Below are positions 41,795 through 52,746 of a stretch of DNA of 64,000 nt, piece by piece. The notes under the pieces are model-generated. The model made no database searches. It was given only the letters and a program-made list of their open reading frames with translations, and was not told the DNA's origin. The position numbers were made by a program, and so were the translations under genes. The first letter of the stretch is position 1; each line of letters opens with the position of its first letter. This DNA is from Plotosus lineatus (Eukaryota > Chordata > Actinopteri > Siluriformes > Plotosidae). The DNA lies in NCBI GenBank assembly GCA_024760905.1, contig CM045746.1, positions 13,971,466-14,035,465 on the forward strand, in the 5' to 3' direction.

Positions 41795-41945
41795 TGCACC
41801 ATTATGTTGTAGTTAGCATTGCTGCCTCGCAAAGTTTGAGCCCAGTGCCCAACATAGGCATTCCTGTGTGTTCTTCTGGGTGCCCTAGTTTTCTCCCACA
41901 GTCCAAAGACATGCATATTAGTCTAGCAGGCAGATCCAAATATAG
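41795..41945 (+). mobile_element. SINE-2, diverged fragment
   Basis: TTGTAGTTAGCATTGCTGCC, TTTTCTCCCACAGTCCAAAG, ACATGCATATTAG. Confidence 0.5.
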
Positions 41946-42194
41946 TAGTCATTTTATGTTCTTTAAAACATTTAATTTAAAAAATGTCAACTGATCAAAT
42001 GAAAAAATGCAGACCTTCAATAAAGCATCAAGGTCATGATCAATTTTGAACAAATAAATGTTAATATCTGAGCTTTGCACAACTTCAGAAATCAATAATA
42101 AATGGAATACAGTAGCTATATAATTTTTATGTTTGTATTGTCTGCAACAGTCTTGGACATTAGGTAACGTGAGTATCAGTTCAGCTTGGTTTGG

Positions 42195-42475
42195 TCACGT
42201 GTGACTATCTGTCTCCCCCAGTGCAGATAACTGGGTTATCAAAGGCCGGCCATGTCTCTCACCATCTATGGTGCGAGGTTCATGTAAAAGAATCATTGCT
42301 GACTTTCGACAAGAGTAGCTGCAAAGCCGTCAGCATGTTTCTGCCCTGTGATGGCCTGGCGAGCTGTCTAGGGTGTACTCTGCCCTCAATCAGAGTTGGC
42401 TGAGATGGTTGCCAGCCTGCCCCCGACCCTAATTGGATTAAGCGGTTCAAAAAATGAATGAATGAATGAATGACC
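42195..42475 (+). mobile_element. SINE-1 with tail T, head lost
   Basis: GTGCAGATAACTGGGTTATC, AGTAGCTGCAAAGCCGTCAG, GGCCTGGCGAGCTGTCTAGG, CCTAATTGGATTAAGCGG, then (GAAT)n. Confidence 0.8.
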
Positions 42476-42846
42476 ATCCTTCTGCTACACATTCTAGAGG
42501 TTTTCTCTGGAGTTCAGGTCTGGAGACAAGGCTGGTCATGATAGGGTCTTTATCTTGTGGTGTACCATTGATCGATTTCTAAACTCATCTTACTTAATAA
42601 CTCAAGCTATTTACTAGATAACTAAATAAGTACTGGAGTAAGAATAATAAATGCAATCTTGATTTATGCCCCATTATTCAAGGTCTGAAAACAATTTTTT
42701 TTTTTTTTTTTGACCAGATATAATTTTCTGCAATTAAAAGCACCAGCTGATGATTTTATGGGGAATGTGCAGGAAATGCTCCCAGAAGTTTATGAAATAC
42801 TGTACAACAAAATGTTTATGTAAAACCCAAGATAATTTTGCAGGGG

Positions 42847-42859
42847 GCTCGCTCTCTCT

Positions 42860-42897
<38 letters not shown>

Positions 42898-42911
42898 GTC
42901 TCTCGCTCTCT
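42847..42911. repeat. CT microsatellite
   Basis: Interrupted CT run of about 60 bp. A poly-T stretch lies at 42692-42711. Confidence 0.9.
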
Positions 42912-42954
42912 CCCTACAGTATATATGTGGAAGAATAATTGAATAGAATAATTG

Positions 42955-43300
42955 AATTCAGGTGTTCCAATCACCTCTCTGACCACAAGTGTATAAATTC
43001 AACCATATAGGCATGCAAACTGCTTCTGCAATCATTTGTGAAAAATGTGACTCTCTCAGGAGCTCAGTGAATTTTCCTCACAAGTAAATATTCAACAGTC
43101 AAGTGTTCGTGGTATTAGAACTAACTTAAAACAATTGGGAATTGCAGAAACTCAGCCACACGTACATACACACGTGACATGGAGGGGGTCATCAGATGCT
43201 TCCGCACATAGTGCGCAGAGGTCGCCGACTTTCAGCAGAGTCAATAATAAAAGCTCGAAGACTGTTAGAAGTGCTGAGGGAAATCCTTTCGGATCAGAAG
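42955..43300 (+). mobile_element. Tc1-like element, 5' part
   Basis: GAATTCAGGTGTTCCAATCA, AGGCATGCAAACTGCTTCTG, CAGGAGCTCAGTGAATTTTC, then transposase-derived text with stops (CATAGTGCGCAGAGGTCGCC, TTTCAGCAGAGTCAATAATA). It matches the 5' half of a common teleost Tc1 family. Catalytic region absent. Confidence 0.65.
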
Positions 43301-43394
43301 ATCTCGTTGAGTGGTGATATGGGAGTGGAGGCCCCACCCCCACCCCCCCCCACCACCACCCCGAACTCACCTCTAATGACTTTATCTTGTGACT

Positions 43395-43690
43395 TACCCT
43401 TGACCCCGGGCGAGCTGAGTTAGCGAAACATGTCTTTTTTTTAAGCAACTTGTCACAGATGTATTTTTATAATGGCTTTTTGTTGAATGGATTTTTAAAT
43501 AAAAGTTCATAATTTCATTCTACATTTGGCTCTTTTTCTCTCCTTAAAGGAAACAGAAGCAAAAAACTTTATTATACCCCACGCGACATGATTTGTTTCG
43601 AAAAATTGGAGTTGTTTTATGCTGACTTTCAATTAGCAATAGCCTTATATTTTTTTAAATGATGACTAATAAATTCTACAGTCTTTTTCG
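43395..43690 (+). repeat. Unclassified interspersed repeat, uninterrupted copy
   Basis: GGGCGAGCTGAGTTAGCGAA, TTTTTTTTAAGCAACTTGTC, TTCATAATTTCATTCTACAT, TTTGGCTCTTTTTCTCTCCT, CATGATTTGTTTCGAAAAAT. The second copy at 49803-51510 is split by a LINE. The family is not recognised. Confidence 0.7.
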
Positions 43691-43699
43691 GGGGGTTGT

Positions 43700-44920
43700 T
43701 TTTTTTCTCTGAACCACTGAACTAACATTTAGTTGTATATTCACTGGTTCTGAGAACTGCTGCACGTCTGTGTTGTGTGGAGTCGACCAACTTCTGGCAC
43801 CTGTGAGCAGGTTTTCTTACCCAAGATGATTGGACTACATTCCACAGTTCTTCTGTATTTCTTGGTTTTTCCTCAGAAGCCGCATATTTGATGTCACCCC
43901 GCAAGTTTTCTATTGAATTACGGTCCAGGGATCGGGCCGGCTGCTCCATAACTTCAATTTTGTTGGTCTGGATCCAAGATGTTGTCCGTTTACTGGTGTG
44001 TTTGGGGTCGTTGTCTTATTGGAACCCTTTTCAAGGACATTTCCTCTTCAGCTTAAAGCAGCACGACCTCTTCAAGTATTCCGATGTGTTCAAACACATC
44101 TGGGTTTGTAGATGTACTGTTACTGTACTTGAATTCAATGTTTTGTGGTCAGCTAACAAACTGCCTCTGGCCGATCGACCCAAAAAGAACAATCGTACAT
44201 TCATCAGTCCTCAAAATGTTCTGCTGTTTCTCTTTAGGCCGGTCAATGTGCTCCTCAGGAAATTGGAACCTCTTCAGCACGTCTTTTTTTTTTCAACAGT
44301 GGGACATTGCGGGGCTTCTTATCGATAGTTCTGCTTCACACAGGCGTCTTATAATTGTAACAGGACTCACAGGTAACTTCAGATCTTCTTTGATCTTCCT
44401 GGAGCTGACTGTTGGCAGAGCTCTTGCCATTTTGGTTCTTCTTCGATCCATTCAAACGGTAGTTTTTCACTTTCTTCTACATCTTTCAGATTGTGGTTTC
44501 CATTTTAAAGCATTTCTGATCATTTTAGTTGAGCAGACCATTATTTTCTACTCTTCTTCATATGTTTTTCCCTCTCCAGTCAACTTTTTAATCAAAGTAA
44601 GCTGCTCTTCTTAACAAAGTCTGGAACGACCCATTTCCCTCAGAATTTCAGAGAGAAATGTTCTATGACCAGCATGTACAACATTTTCTGTTTTCCTTCC
44701 TTAAATAAGGACAATTATTGGCTCCTATTTTTCAAAGAATGAATGACGTCACTAACTGAACTCCACTCAACTGCTATTTATTTTGAACACGCCCCTTTCA
44801 AGTAGTGATTCAATTACACAGAATCAGCAGCATGCAGGTCGTGACTGTTGGGTCTGTTGGATTCTATTACTCTACTACGCCTGATAGTAAATTATTTGCC
44901 ATGTAGAACTATCATTTCTA
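43700..44920 (-). mobile_element. Tc1-like element (second family), degraded
   Basis: Minus-strand transposase blocks are visible through stops: EQPARSLDRNSIENLRGDIK and YAASEEKPRNTEELWNVVQS at 43722-43949 (DxE region as DRNSIE), DQTKNDNDPKHTS-like text further right (about 43960-44020), and FISPQNVLLFLFR-region antisense. No intact TIR pair was confirmed. Confidence 0.6.
43722..43949 (-). pseudogene. Tc1-like transposase C-terminus
   Basis: A 75-codon frame reads SIENLRGDIKYAASEEKPRN, TEELWNVVQSSWVRKPAHRC and QKLVDSTQHRRAAVLRTS. It corresponds to the end of a DD34E transposase (usual form IENLW.DIK.AV...). Trp is replaced by Arg in ENLR. Confidence 0.7.
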
Positions 44921-44955
44921 GCAAAAACACCGATTGATCAGGTTAGTGATGTCTG

Positions 44956-44956
<1 letters not shown>

Positions 44957-44990
<34 letters not shown>
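44957..44990. repeat. TG microsatellite
   Basis: About 15 TG units. Confidence 0.95.
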
Positions 44991-45145
44991 GAACTAAATA
45001 TGAATCTTAATATGAGAATATAATAAGTGGTGGCAGATTATTCTACATGTAAATTTACAGTAATTATAGTTACTGTCCTCATGGATATATCAATCACTAT
45101 AGATGCAAACGGCAGTAACTATTTGATTCTGTCTTTTTCCTAATA

Positions 45146-45698
45146 CAGTGGTACCATGACTTATGAATTTACTCCATTCTGAGGGCGAGCTCATAAGCCG
45201 AAAAGTTTGTTATATGAAGCAGTAATTCCCATAAGAAATAACAGAAAACCAATTAATTGGTTCCAACCCCCTCCCAAACTTATATAAGCTCCCACAAACA
45301 CATATATTTGATCTAATATATTTAAGATAAACATGTAAAAACAATAAATATTTCATAATAATAATACGTGTACATCAACATTAATAATAATAATAAAACA
45401 AGAATAAACAATAAGTCAACAAACCCTTCCAATCATCGACTGTGGCAAAGATGTCACGTGGGCAGGCATGAGGTGGTGCATAACAGAAAATAATTAAGAA
45501 GCACTGCACAAAGCGTTCTCGGAGCATGGAGAAATATACACACAAGAATCTGAGGCTAATTGGCCAGGAAAAGTTATTTCCCCAGTAGAGCTTGTAAATT
45601 AAAATTTTGCTTGTTGGATGGGGCAGATTTTTGGTGGGATCGAAGCGCGTATCATGGAAATTCATTATAAAAGACACTCGTAAGTCAAGGTACCGCTG
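45146..45698. mobile_element. Tigger-like non-autonomous element
   Basis: TA-flanked, 553 bp. The left end CAGTGGTACCATGACTTATG pairs with the right end complement CAGCGGTACCTTGACTTACG. The 98-codon minus-strand ORF inside has no recognised domain. Confidence 0.8.
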
Positions 45699-45699
45699 T

Positions 45700-46470
45700 A
45701 ATTAAAAATAATAATGTTTTATAGCTTTGCAAAAATGCATAGTAGAAAAGAGTGATGACGGATATGTTAGTAGATAACTTGACCTACACTCCGGGCCATG
45801 TATCCAGCAAGTGGCACATAAATTTTTTATGCAAACATAAATTTAGAAAACATCCGTGATTTCTATCTTGGTGCTGCGGACAGAAGCACATGGGTGAAAT
45901 GGTAAGTATTTATTTATTTATTTTATGTTCATCCTTTTTTTTTGCCTGTCAAAGTATATCTTCTGTATGTCTGGTTTAATGCCTATTATGTAAAAGGAAA
46001 TTTATTCAGGCCTAATCTATTCATTATATATGTTGATGATTTGCTAATATTTAAACCCGTGTGAATTATTTTTGCTAAAGTTTGGACTGAAGTGCTCAGA
46101 TTGCATGTGGGCCAAAGGGAGTTAAAGGTTATGAAGTAAACTGAGCTAATTTGAGAAACTTATTTCAAAATTCCTGGCATTCCATTAAGTCTCTAAAGTG
46201 TAAAATGGAGTTTTAATTAAGTGTTACATGTCACATGATAACCACAGTAGAAAATATATAATGCTGAAAAATTACAAGATGAAAACCAACTGGAGTTTAA
46301 CACCCTTTCAAGAAATGAAAGGAGCAGCCATTGGCGCAAAAGGCTAAACATATACTTATTCTATTGTTCTTTGACTTTTTGTCAGATACTTGCTTATTTG
46401 CCTTTATATGGTGTCACAGTCATGTGACAGTCACATGTCCACAAAAGTTCACAGTTTTATAGAACTAGCT
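45700..46470. other. No recognised gene or repeat
   Basis: AT-rich intron sequence with chance ORFs only. Confidence 0.5.
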
Positions 46471-46474
46471 GCCA

Positions 46475-46735
46475 AGTCCCCAAGTGCAGCTAACTGGGTT
46501 ATCAAAGGCCGGCCTTGTCCCTCACTGTCTATGGTGGGAGGTTCATGTAAAAGAACCATTGCTGAAGTTAGTCAAGCGTAGCTGCATAGCCGTCAGCGTG
46601 TTTCTGCCCTGTGATGGCCTGGCGAGCTGTCCATGGTGTACTCTGCTCTCGCCCAGAGTCGGCTGAGATGGGTGCCAGCCTCCCTGCTACCTTAATTAGG
46701 ATTAAGTGGTTCAGAAAATGAATGAATGAATGCCA
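46475..46735 (+). mobile_element. SINE-1 with tail T
   Basis: GTGCAGCTAACTGGGTTATC, GCGTAGCTGCATAGCCGTCA, GATGGCCTGGCGAGCTGTCC, CTTAATTAGGATTAAGTGG, then (GAAT)n. Head lost. Confidence 0.82.
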
Positions 46736-46994
46736 AGTATTCTGAAAGTATTGTAAATGGCCGTAATTCTGAGTGAGGCAAACGACTAAATAGTTGACAA
46801 CCACGAAGAACATTTGCAGTGCATTTGCATCCCATTTGCCAAAAAGACATATTCACAGAAGACTTCTTGAACATGTTCAGAACTCTTCTGTGAATGAAAA
46901 TGAGATCAGTGCATGATTGACAGCCATAATAACTATATAAAAACTATTTGCAGAATTTTTTTTTTTGTGGATGAATGGTGAGTTTGGGGAATGT

Positions 46995-47125
46995 TCGCAG
47001 GCCCAGTGGGTCTAGTGTCAGTGGTTGAATTCTTAGTCGCTTCACGCTACAGAAACTGGGAATAAGTGCCGGCTCTAATGAGCCACTTGGCTAGGGAGTA
47101 AAACACCCAACAGATTTACATTTTA
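46995..47125 (+). mobile_element. SINE-3, 3' half
   Basis: TGAATTCTTAGTCGCTTCAC, GCTACAGAAACTGGGAATAA, GTGCCGGCTCTAATGAGCCA. Confidence 0.65.
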
Positions 47126-47129
47126 TCAC

Positions 47130-47980
47130 AGACCCAGTGAGACACCCTTTCATGTACAGTTTACTTCCAAATACTTTTGGATTAATTGTAAATTTGACCT
47201 ATTTTGTTTCTCATTATTGCTGTTTACTTTGTTTTTTCCAGAACATTTTAAAAATTCCCCAGAAACCTGATTTCCAGTCTTGTCAAAACAGTTGTGACGA
47301 CAATACAAAAAAATGTCAAAAAATAAAACATAAAGTGTCAGAAAAGGGACAGCAGTGGGCACCATTACATCTCCTGAAAGATAAGAGCTTGTGATTGTAG
47401 TCTGTGCACGCAATATTATTATACTCAGTCTCATCCACGTTGATCTTCATGTGTTTGGTAAAAAGACCACTTTCTTAAAATAGCACCTCCAGAATCAATT
47501 GGTACCTCCATCAGGTCTGATTGCATCAATGAAGACACATTTATTGAACATCGGGCTCACAACACAAAGTGCTCCCTTGACCAGACATTGCTGGTAACCT
47601 TTGATAAACATGAGGCCCAAATTACACAGGGCTTTGGATTCAGAAAAAAGAAGGCATTGTTTTGCTTACAATTCAGCCCCACACATCACATTGCCTGCTG
47701 CCTCTGGTGTGTTTATGGTCCATTTAAGACCTATTACAACAAAACTCTTGATGGATGGATGAGATCCAGCCCTGGCAAGATAAAGAGCATATAGAAAATC
47801 CCTGGCTGTGCGCATCAGGCTTTCATATTAGTCGTGACACCACAGAATATCTACTCTGGATTCAGGTCCCCATGGCTTTTTTACCTTCCAACAGAAATGT
47901 TTGCCCTGACCTGGATTTTGTACCATGTGTGGTGTCAGACAGGCAAAACATTAAACTGTATCATGCAGCTGCAAACAATA
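47130..47980. other. No recognised gene
   Basis: Two chance-size ORFs (47137-47394, 47755-48042) with no family recognised. The text at 47440-47760 (CATCAGGTCTGATTGCATCA, CATTGCTGGTAACCTTTGAT) may be an old repeat but was not matched. Confidence 0.35.
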
Positions 47981-47984
47981 TATA

Positions 47985-48335
47985 TCTTCTTTTCCTTTCG
48001 GCTTTTTCCCTTTTTCAGGGGTCGCCACAGCAAATCATCTGATTTGCATGTTTGATTTGGCATAGGTTTTTATGTCGGATGCCCTTCCTGACACAACCCT
48101 TTCGGCGGAAACACGCTGACGGCTATGCAGCAGCTACTCTTTACGAAAGTCAGCAATGGTTCTTTTACATTGAAGCTCTCACCATAGACAGTGAGAGACA
48201 TGGACGGCCTTTGATAACCCACCCAGTTAGCTGCACTGGGGGGACGGTGACAACCTTGTGGAGAGTGGGACTCGAACACCCAAGCTTAGGATCAGCGATC
48301 CAGCGCCCTTTACCACCAGGCCACCACTGCCCCAC
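47985..48335 (-). mobile_element. SINE-1 with RTE tail
   Basis: The plus strand starts with the complement of the RTE tail (TCCTTTCGGCTTTTTCCC, GGGGTCGCCACAGCAAATCA), then GGTTTTTATGTCGGATGCCC, CCACCCAGTTAGCTGCACTG and ends CCACCAGGCCACCACTGCC. Confidence 0.88.
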
Positions 48336-48554
48336 AGACAATATAAAATCAGTGGTTTTAGCATGCATCACTATGTATAAGCCTCACACGCCAACCTGCT
48401 TGGTTGTTTAGTAAAAGCCTATGATGTCATTCTAGCAGTGTTTTCAGAAAATGATGCAAAACCCTCAAAAGACTACTGAAATCTTGTTGATTTATTAGCG
48501 TTTACCAGGATGAAAATATCTCTGAATAACACTTATTTGCCAAATTGCTTAATC

Positions 48555-48795
48555 CTATTAAGGTTAAAAACAAAAAAGCCTGGGGCCTATTTCAGCCAAT
48601 GCCAGGTGAAGGCAAGATAAATCATAAACAGCTTTGCCAGTCCATAGCAGAGCCAACACACATACAACCATTCATAGTCACAATTTGGTACAGCCAGTTA
48701 GCCTAACATGCATGATTTTAGACTGTGGGAGGAAACCAGAGTACCCAGATGAAATCCGTACAAGCATAGGGAAATCCTGCCGAGCCCAGGACTGA
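48555..48795 (-). mobile_element. SINE-2, old copy
   Basis: CCTAACATGCATGATTTTAG, ACTGTGGGAGGAAACCAGAG, TACCCAGATGAAATCCG. Both ends are eroded. Confidence 0.6.
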
Positions 48796-48896
48796 CTAAT
48801 ATTCTATCGAACCTCTGTGAATATGCAGTACTAAAGAGCAAGGCTTCTTCTGAAGAGACGGATCAAACAAAATAAACAGAAAGTGTCTTGATAGAG

Positions 48897-49240
48897 GGCA
48901 GCGGTGGCCTGATGGTAAGGTGCTGGATCACTGATCCTAAGCTTGGAGGTTCGAGTTCCACTCTCCACAAGGTTGTCATTGTCCCCGCAGTACAGCTAAC
49001 TGGGTTATCAAAAGCCGGTCATGTCTCTCACTGTCTATGGTGTGAGGCCTGTAAAAGAACCATTGCTGATTTTCTTAAAGTGTAGGCTGCATAGCCATCA
49101 GTGTGTTTCTGCCCTGCGATGGCCTGGCGAGCTGTCCAGGGTGTGCACTGCCCTCGCTCAGAGTCACTGAGATGGGTACCAGCCGCCCCATGACCCTAGT
49201 TAGGATTAAACGGTTCAGAAAATGAATGAATGAATGTCCT
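48897..49240 (+). mobile_element. SINE-1 with tail T, complete
   Basis: Head GGCAGCGGTGGCCTGATGGT, GGAGGTTCGAGTTCC, central GTACAGCTAACTGGGTTATC, GATGGCCTGGCGAGCTGTCC, CCTAGTTAGGATTAAACGG, then (GAAT)n. Confidence 0.85.
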
Positions 49241-49277
49241 GATAGAACATTGAACTCTGAAGAGGAAACTAAAAGAA

Positions 49278-49490
49278 ATGAGAATCACAGTACACAGAAA
49301 ATCTGAGAAGAGTGATGTTCCTATCCTATTTGATGGCAGCTCTGACCATGAGAGAAGTAAATCAGACACCTCAGTTCTGTTAGTTGGTGACTCTGTTCTT
49401 GTGAACTTTGCACTCCAAAACCCAAGCAGCCATTACATTGGTTTGGTTGCAAGCCCTAAGAACAACAAGGTGAGCGTAAGATTTCTTTAA
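49278..49490 (+). CDS. Unassigned ORF of 70 codons
   Basis: Reads DVPILFDGSSDHERSKSD, then TSVLLVGDSVLVNFALQNPS and SHYIGLVASPKNNK. The VGDSVLVNF....HYIGLV pattern resembles the small beta-barrel tail of some DNA-transposon-linked proteins, but I cannot name the family. An acceptor-like TCACAG precedes it (49289) and a donor-like AAG-GTGAGC follows AACAACAAG at 49470. The ORF stop lies in the hairpin at 49482. Either a transposon relic or an exon on its own; it does not fit between MPDZ exons in phase or content. Confidence 0.3.
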   Translation: MRITVHRKSEKSDVPILFDGSSDHERSKSDTSVLLVGDSVLVNFALQNPSSHYIGLVASPKNNKVSVRFL

Positions 49491-49555
49491 ATATAATCCA
49501 GATGTGTACTGTATTTTTTTACTAGCAGTACTCATCTGGATTATATTTAAAGAAA
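49482..49555. repeat. Perfect 23-bp inverted repeat (74-nt hairpin)
   Basis: Left arm 49482-49504 (TTTCTTTAAATATAATCCAG then ATG) and right arm 49533-49555 are exact complements. After one T-T mismatch the pairing continues for six more base pairs and a G-T pair (49506-49512 with 49525-49531), leaving a 12-nt loop (ATTTTTTTACTA). Confidence 0.92.
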
Positions 49556-49802
49556 AGTTCTTTCTTTCGAGGCATCGTTCCCGGTGATTGATGTGCTTAA
49601 AAGAGTTTCTCACTTTCATGTCTAAAGATCTCAAAGAACGGGGTAAACTTCGTATTTTTCTGCATCATGCTCTCAAGATTGGAAAGTTGAATAGTTGTTT
49701 GAATTATTCACTGGTTTTGGAACTCGCTGATGATGATGTTCAGGTTTAAAGTTAAAAAATAAAACCAAGATGGTCAGTTTACCCCCCAGATAGCTCAACT
49801 TA

Positions 49803-49937
49803 TCACTGACCTCGGGCGAGCTGAGCTACAGAAACACGTCTTTTTTTTAAGCAACTTTGTCATAGATGCATTCTTATACTGTCTTAGTTGAATGGATGTT
49901 AAATTAAAGGTTCATTAATTTCATTCTACCTTTGGCT
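49803..49937 (+). repeat. Unclassified interspersed repeat, 5' part (split by LINE)
   Basis: GGGCGAGCTGAGCTACAGAA, TTTTTTTTAAGCAACTTTGT, ATTTCATTCTACCTTTGGCT; same as 43395-43530. Confidence 0.75.
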
Positions 49938-51330
49938 ACAAGAGAAGTGTCGGGAGCAGAACAAAGGACTGTATGTCACGTTTGTGGACCTGACCAAAGC
50001 GTTTGACACAGTAAGCAGGAAAGGATTGTGGAAGATAATGGAGCGCCTTGGCTGTCCCCCAAAGTTCCTCAGTATGGTCATTCAGCTGCAGGAAGACCAG
50101 CCCGGCCAAGTCAGGCTGTATCACGACCTTTCTGAACCCTTTCTCATTGTCAACAGTGTGAAACAGGGTTGTGTCCTGGCACCGACCTGGTTCAGCATCT
50201 TCTTCAGCAAGATGCTTTAGCAGGCCTTTGAAGATTTTAACAACAAAGACGCTGTGTACATCCGTTACTGTCTTGACGGCAATCTGTTCAACCTCAGGAG
50301 ACTACAGGCCCACTTGAAGACTCTTGAGCAGCTGTTTCATGAGCTCCTCTTCGCTGATGACGCAGCCCTCTTCGCTCACAGCGAAAGAGCCCTTCAGCGC
50401 TTAACGTCGTGCTTTGCAGAGGCTGCTCAGCTCTTCGGACTCGAGGTCACCTTGAAGAAGATGGGGGTCCTCCACCAGCCTGCTCCCCGGGATGAGCACT
50501 GCCCCCTCACATCATTATTGGCGAGACTGAGTTGAAGACGGTTCACCAGTTCACTTATCTAGGTTGTACCATCACACAAGATGCCAAGATCGATAGGGAA
50601 GTTGATAACAGACTGGCCAAGGCAAACAGTGCCTTTGGCAGACTCCGCAAGCGAGTCTTGGGAAATAAACATCTCAAGAAAGGTACCAAGGTCAGTGTAT
50701 ACAGAGCCGTATTATTAATAACCGTGCTGTACGGCTCTGTGTCATGGGTAACCTACCGTCACCACCTTCGGCTGCTTGAGCGCTTCCACCAACGCTGTCT
50801 CCGTACTATCCTCAATATCCACTGGAGCAACTACGTTACCAACATCGAGGTTCTTGAACAGGCAGAGATCATCAGCATTGAGGCCATGCTGCTCAAGTCA
50901 CAGCTGCGCTGGGCAGGGCACATCTTTAGAATGGAGGACCATCGCCTACCCAAGATAGCCCTGTACGGCGAACTTTCCACTGGCCACCGGGACAGAGGGG
51001 GGCCAAAGAAACGCTACAAGGACTCCCTTAAGAGGTCTCTCAGAGCCTCTAACATGGACTGCTGCCAGTGGTTGATACTTGCTGCTGACAGCCGGGCCTG
51101 GCACTACATCACGTACCAGGCCATCTCTTTTGAGGACTTTCACACGGCCAACATGAAGGACAAACACCGCAGGAGGAAGAACCGAGAAGCATCAACCGAT
51201 ATACCAGACCAGACTTTAAGCTGCAGCCGGATTTGCCCGCATCAGCCTTGTCAGCCACCAGCATGCCTGCAGTCTATGTGGACAGCTCCCTCTATAAATC
51301 TTTGTTCGCGAAGCCAAGCCAAAGCAAATA
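49938..51330 (+). mobile_element. Non-LTR retrotransposon, 5'-truncated (fourth family)
   Basis: 1.39-kb insertion flanked by TTTGGCT (49931-49937, 51331-51337), located where the uninterrupted repeat at 43395-43690 has a single TTTGGCT. It encodes the second half of a reverse transcriptase and the C-terminal region. It ends with TTCGCGAAGCCAAGCCAAAG and no long poly-A. The clade is not firmly assigned. Confidence 0.8.
49963..51330 (+). pseudogene. LINE reverse transcriptase C-terminal half
   Basis: Blocks: YVTFVDLTKAFDTVSRKGLW (first catalytic Asp) at about 49975; VNSVKQGCVLAPTWFSIFFS at about 50155; a TAG stop at 50218; LLFADDAALFAHSERALQ (catalytic FADD) at about 50345; after a frameshift near 50520, VHQFTYLGCTITQDAKIDRE; VLYGSVSWVTYRHHLRLLER; LRTILNIHWSNYVTNIEVLE; LRWAGHIFRMEDHRLPKIAL; GGPKKRYKDSLKRSL. 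One nonsense codon and one frameshift; otherwise well preserved. Past 51330 the ORF runs into the host repeat. Confidence 0.82.
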
Positions 51331-51515
51331 TTTGGCTCTTTTTTCTCTCCTCAAGGGAAACAAAAACCAAAAAACTTTCTTGCCATATCCCACTCTCCAT
51401 GATTTGTTTTGAACTACTTAACCAACACCAAGTTTATGGAATTTGTGAGTTTCTATTATCAATAGCTTTGTATTTTCTAAATTAATACTAATACATTCTA
51501 CAGTGTTTTTCATTT
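51331..51515 (+). repeat. Unclassified interspersed repeat, 3' part
   Basis: TTTGGCTCTTTTTTCTCTCC, CATGATTTGTTTTGAACTAC, CTAATACATTCTACAGTGTT; same as 43531-43690. Confidence 0.75.
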
Positions 51516-51647
51516 CATCAATCCAGAGAGGATAAATACTTTCAGCTGGAAATATCCCGTTAATATGGATGTGTTTGGACACAGACAGGAAGCTTGCCAA
51601 CAGTTTAACTGCTCGGCTGGGGGGAGGAGCCTCAGTCAGCAACAGTC

Positions 51648-51795
51648 ATTTATATTTATGGCATTTTGCAGACACCCTAATACAGAGTGACTTACATTTT
51701 AATCTAATTTATACAACTAAGAAGTTAAAGGTTAAATACCTTGCTGAAGGGACTTAAAACTTGGTGATATTTGGGCTTGAAGTCCTGATCCCAAA
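51648..51795 (-). mobile_element. SINE-4, minus strand
   Basis: Starts TTTATGGCATTTTGCAGACA, CAGAGTGACTTACATTTTAA and continues TACCTTGCTGAAGGGACTTA. It is the complement of the L2-type tail and GAGCAAGG core of SINE-4; the head is diverged. Confidence 0.6.
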
Positions 51796-51799
51796 GTTA

Positions 51800-52680
51800 T
51801 GGCAGCAACAGAAAATTTGGAAACGCCAATATGCAAATTGTAATAACTTTATGTTGTACGAAGCCGGGTAAATTAATTTAACACAATGGCCAAGTTTATA
51901 AATTGGAAAAAGGCAAAGATAAATCAAGGGAACAAACCACACAGCAGAGATAATACAAAACCAGATTTGATGACAGCCAGAATTCATACACAAATATGCA
52001 CTGGCAGCGGCCAGGCAGGTAATTAGCAACTGGTAGATGAAACTAGTTATGCATGGAAATTACAAAGAATCACTAATGGCTTGGAAAATGCCTAGCAATG
52101 ATGGCACATCGCATACACAAACAATGTCCATACTGTGGAAGATAATCAGGTTTACGTGCAGAGGGTATGCTGGTAAGCATGAGATGTATGAGTCAGGTGA
52201 CTGTGGGTGGTCAAAGGAATGCTGGGAGGAGTTATAAAAGTCCACTATACTATCCAACCGTGTCTGTTTATAAAATACATCCTAATATATTCGGTAGTGT
52301 ATGTGCACAAAGCTGTACATATGACTTTTGTGCCCTTTTTTTATCTGGCTGGTTTATGAGGTTAAATTGCTAGTGTGATTCTTCTACCTAATGTTTTTAT
52401 AAAAATGGAAAAGTTTGTTTTAATGAAGTTTGTTTCTGTTCAGAAAATGTTATATAAGTAGGCGCATGGCACTGAAATCTTGTGGTAAAGTTGGAAAAGT
52501 TCAAATAAGTCAGTAAAAGTAATAAACAGCTAGAAGTTTCTGGGTACAGAAACTGTAGTCTGAGGTTTCAGCTACTGATCTCTGGGTAAAATTTTTAAAA
52601 AATGTGAAAATATCAAATATCAGCACTAACTGTTTGAATTAGACACTGCATATGAATACGATTGATGCTTACAACTTATT
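51800..52680. other. No recognised gene
   Basis: Intron sequence of the MPDZ-like gene without recognised repeats or ORFs of note. Confidence 0.5.
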
Positions 52681-52685
52681 CATTG

Positions 52686-52687
<2 letters not shown>

Positions 52688-52724
<37 letters not shown>
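52688..52724. repeat. TA microsatellite
   Basis: About 34 bp of TA, 62 bp upstream of the PDZ7 core exon. Confidence 0.95.
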
Positions 52725-52727
<3 letters not shown>

Positions 52728-52743
52728 GCATGCATAGTGTTGT

Positions 52744-52746
<3 letters not shown>

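Noticed and set aside
43152..43448. Minus-strand Gly/Val-rich ORF over 43152-43448
   Set aside because: Crosses a Tc1 fragment and a CCACCCCC homopolymer run; composition artefact.
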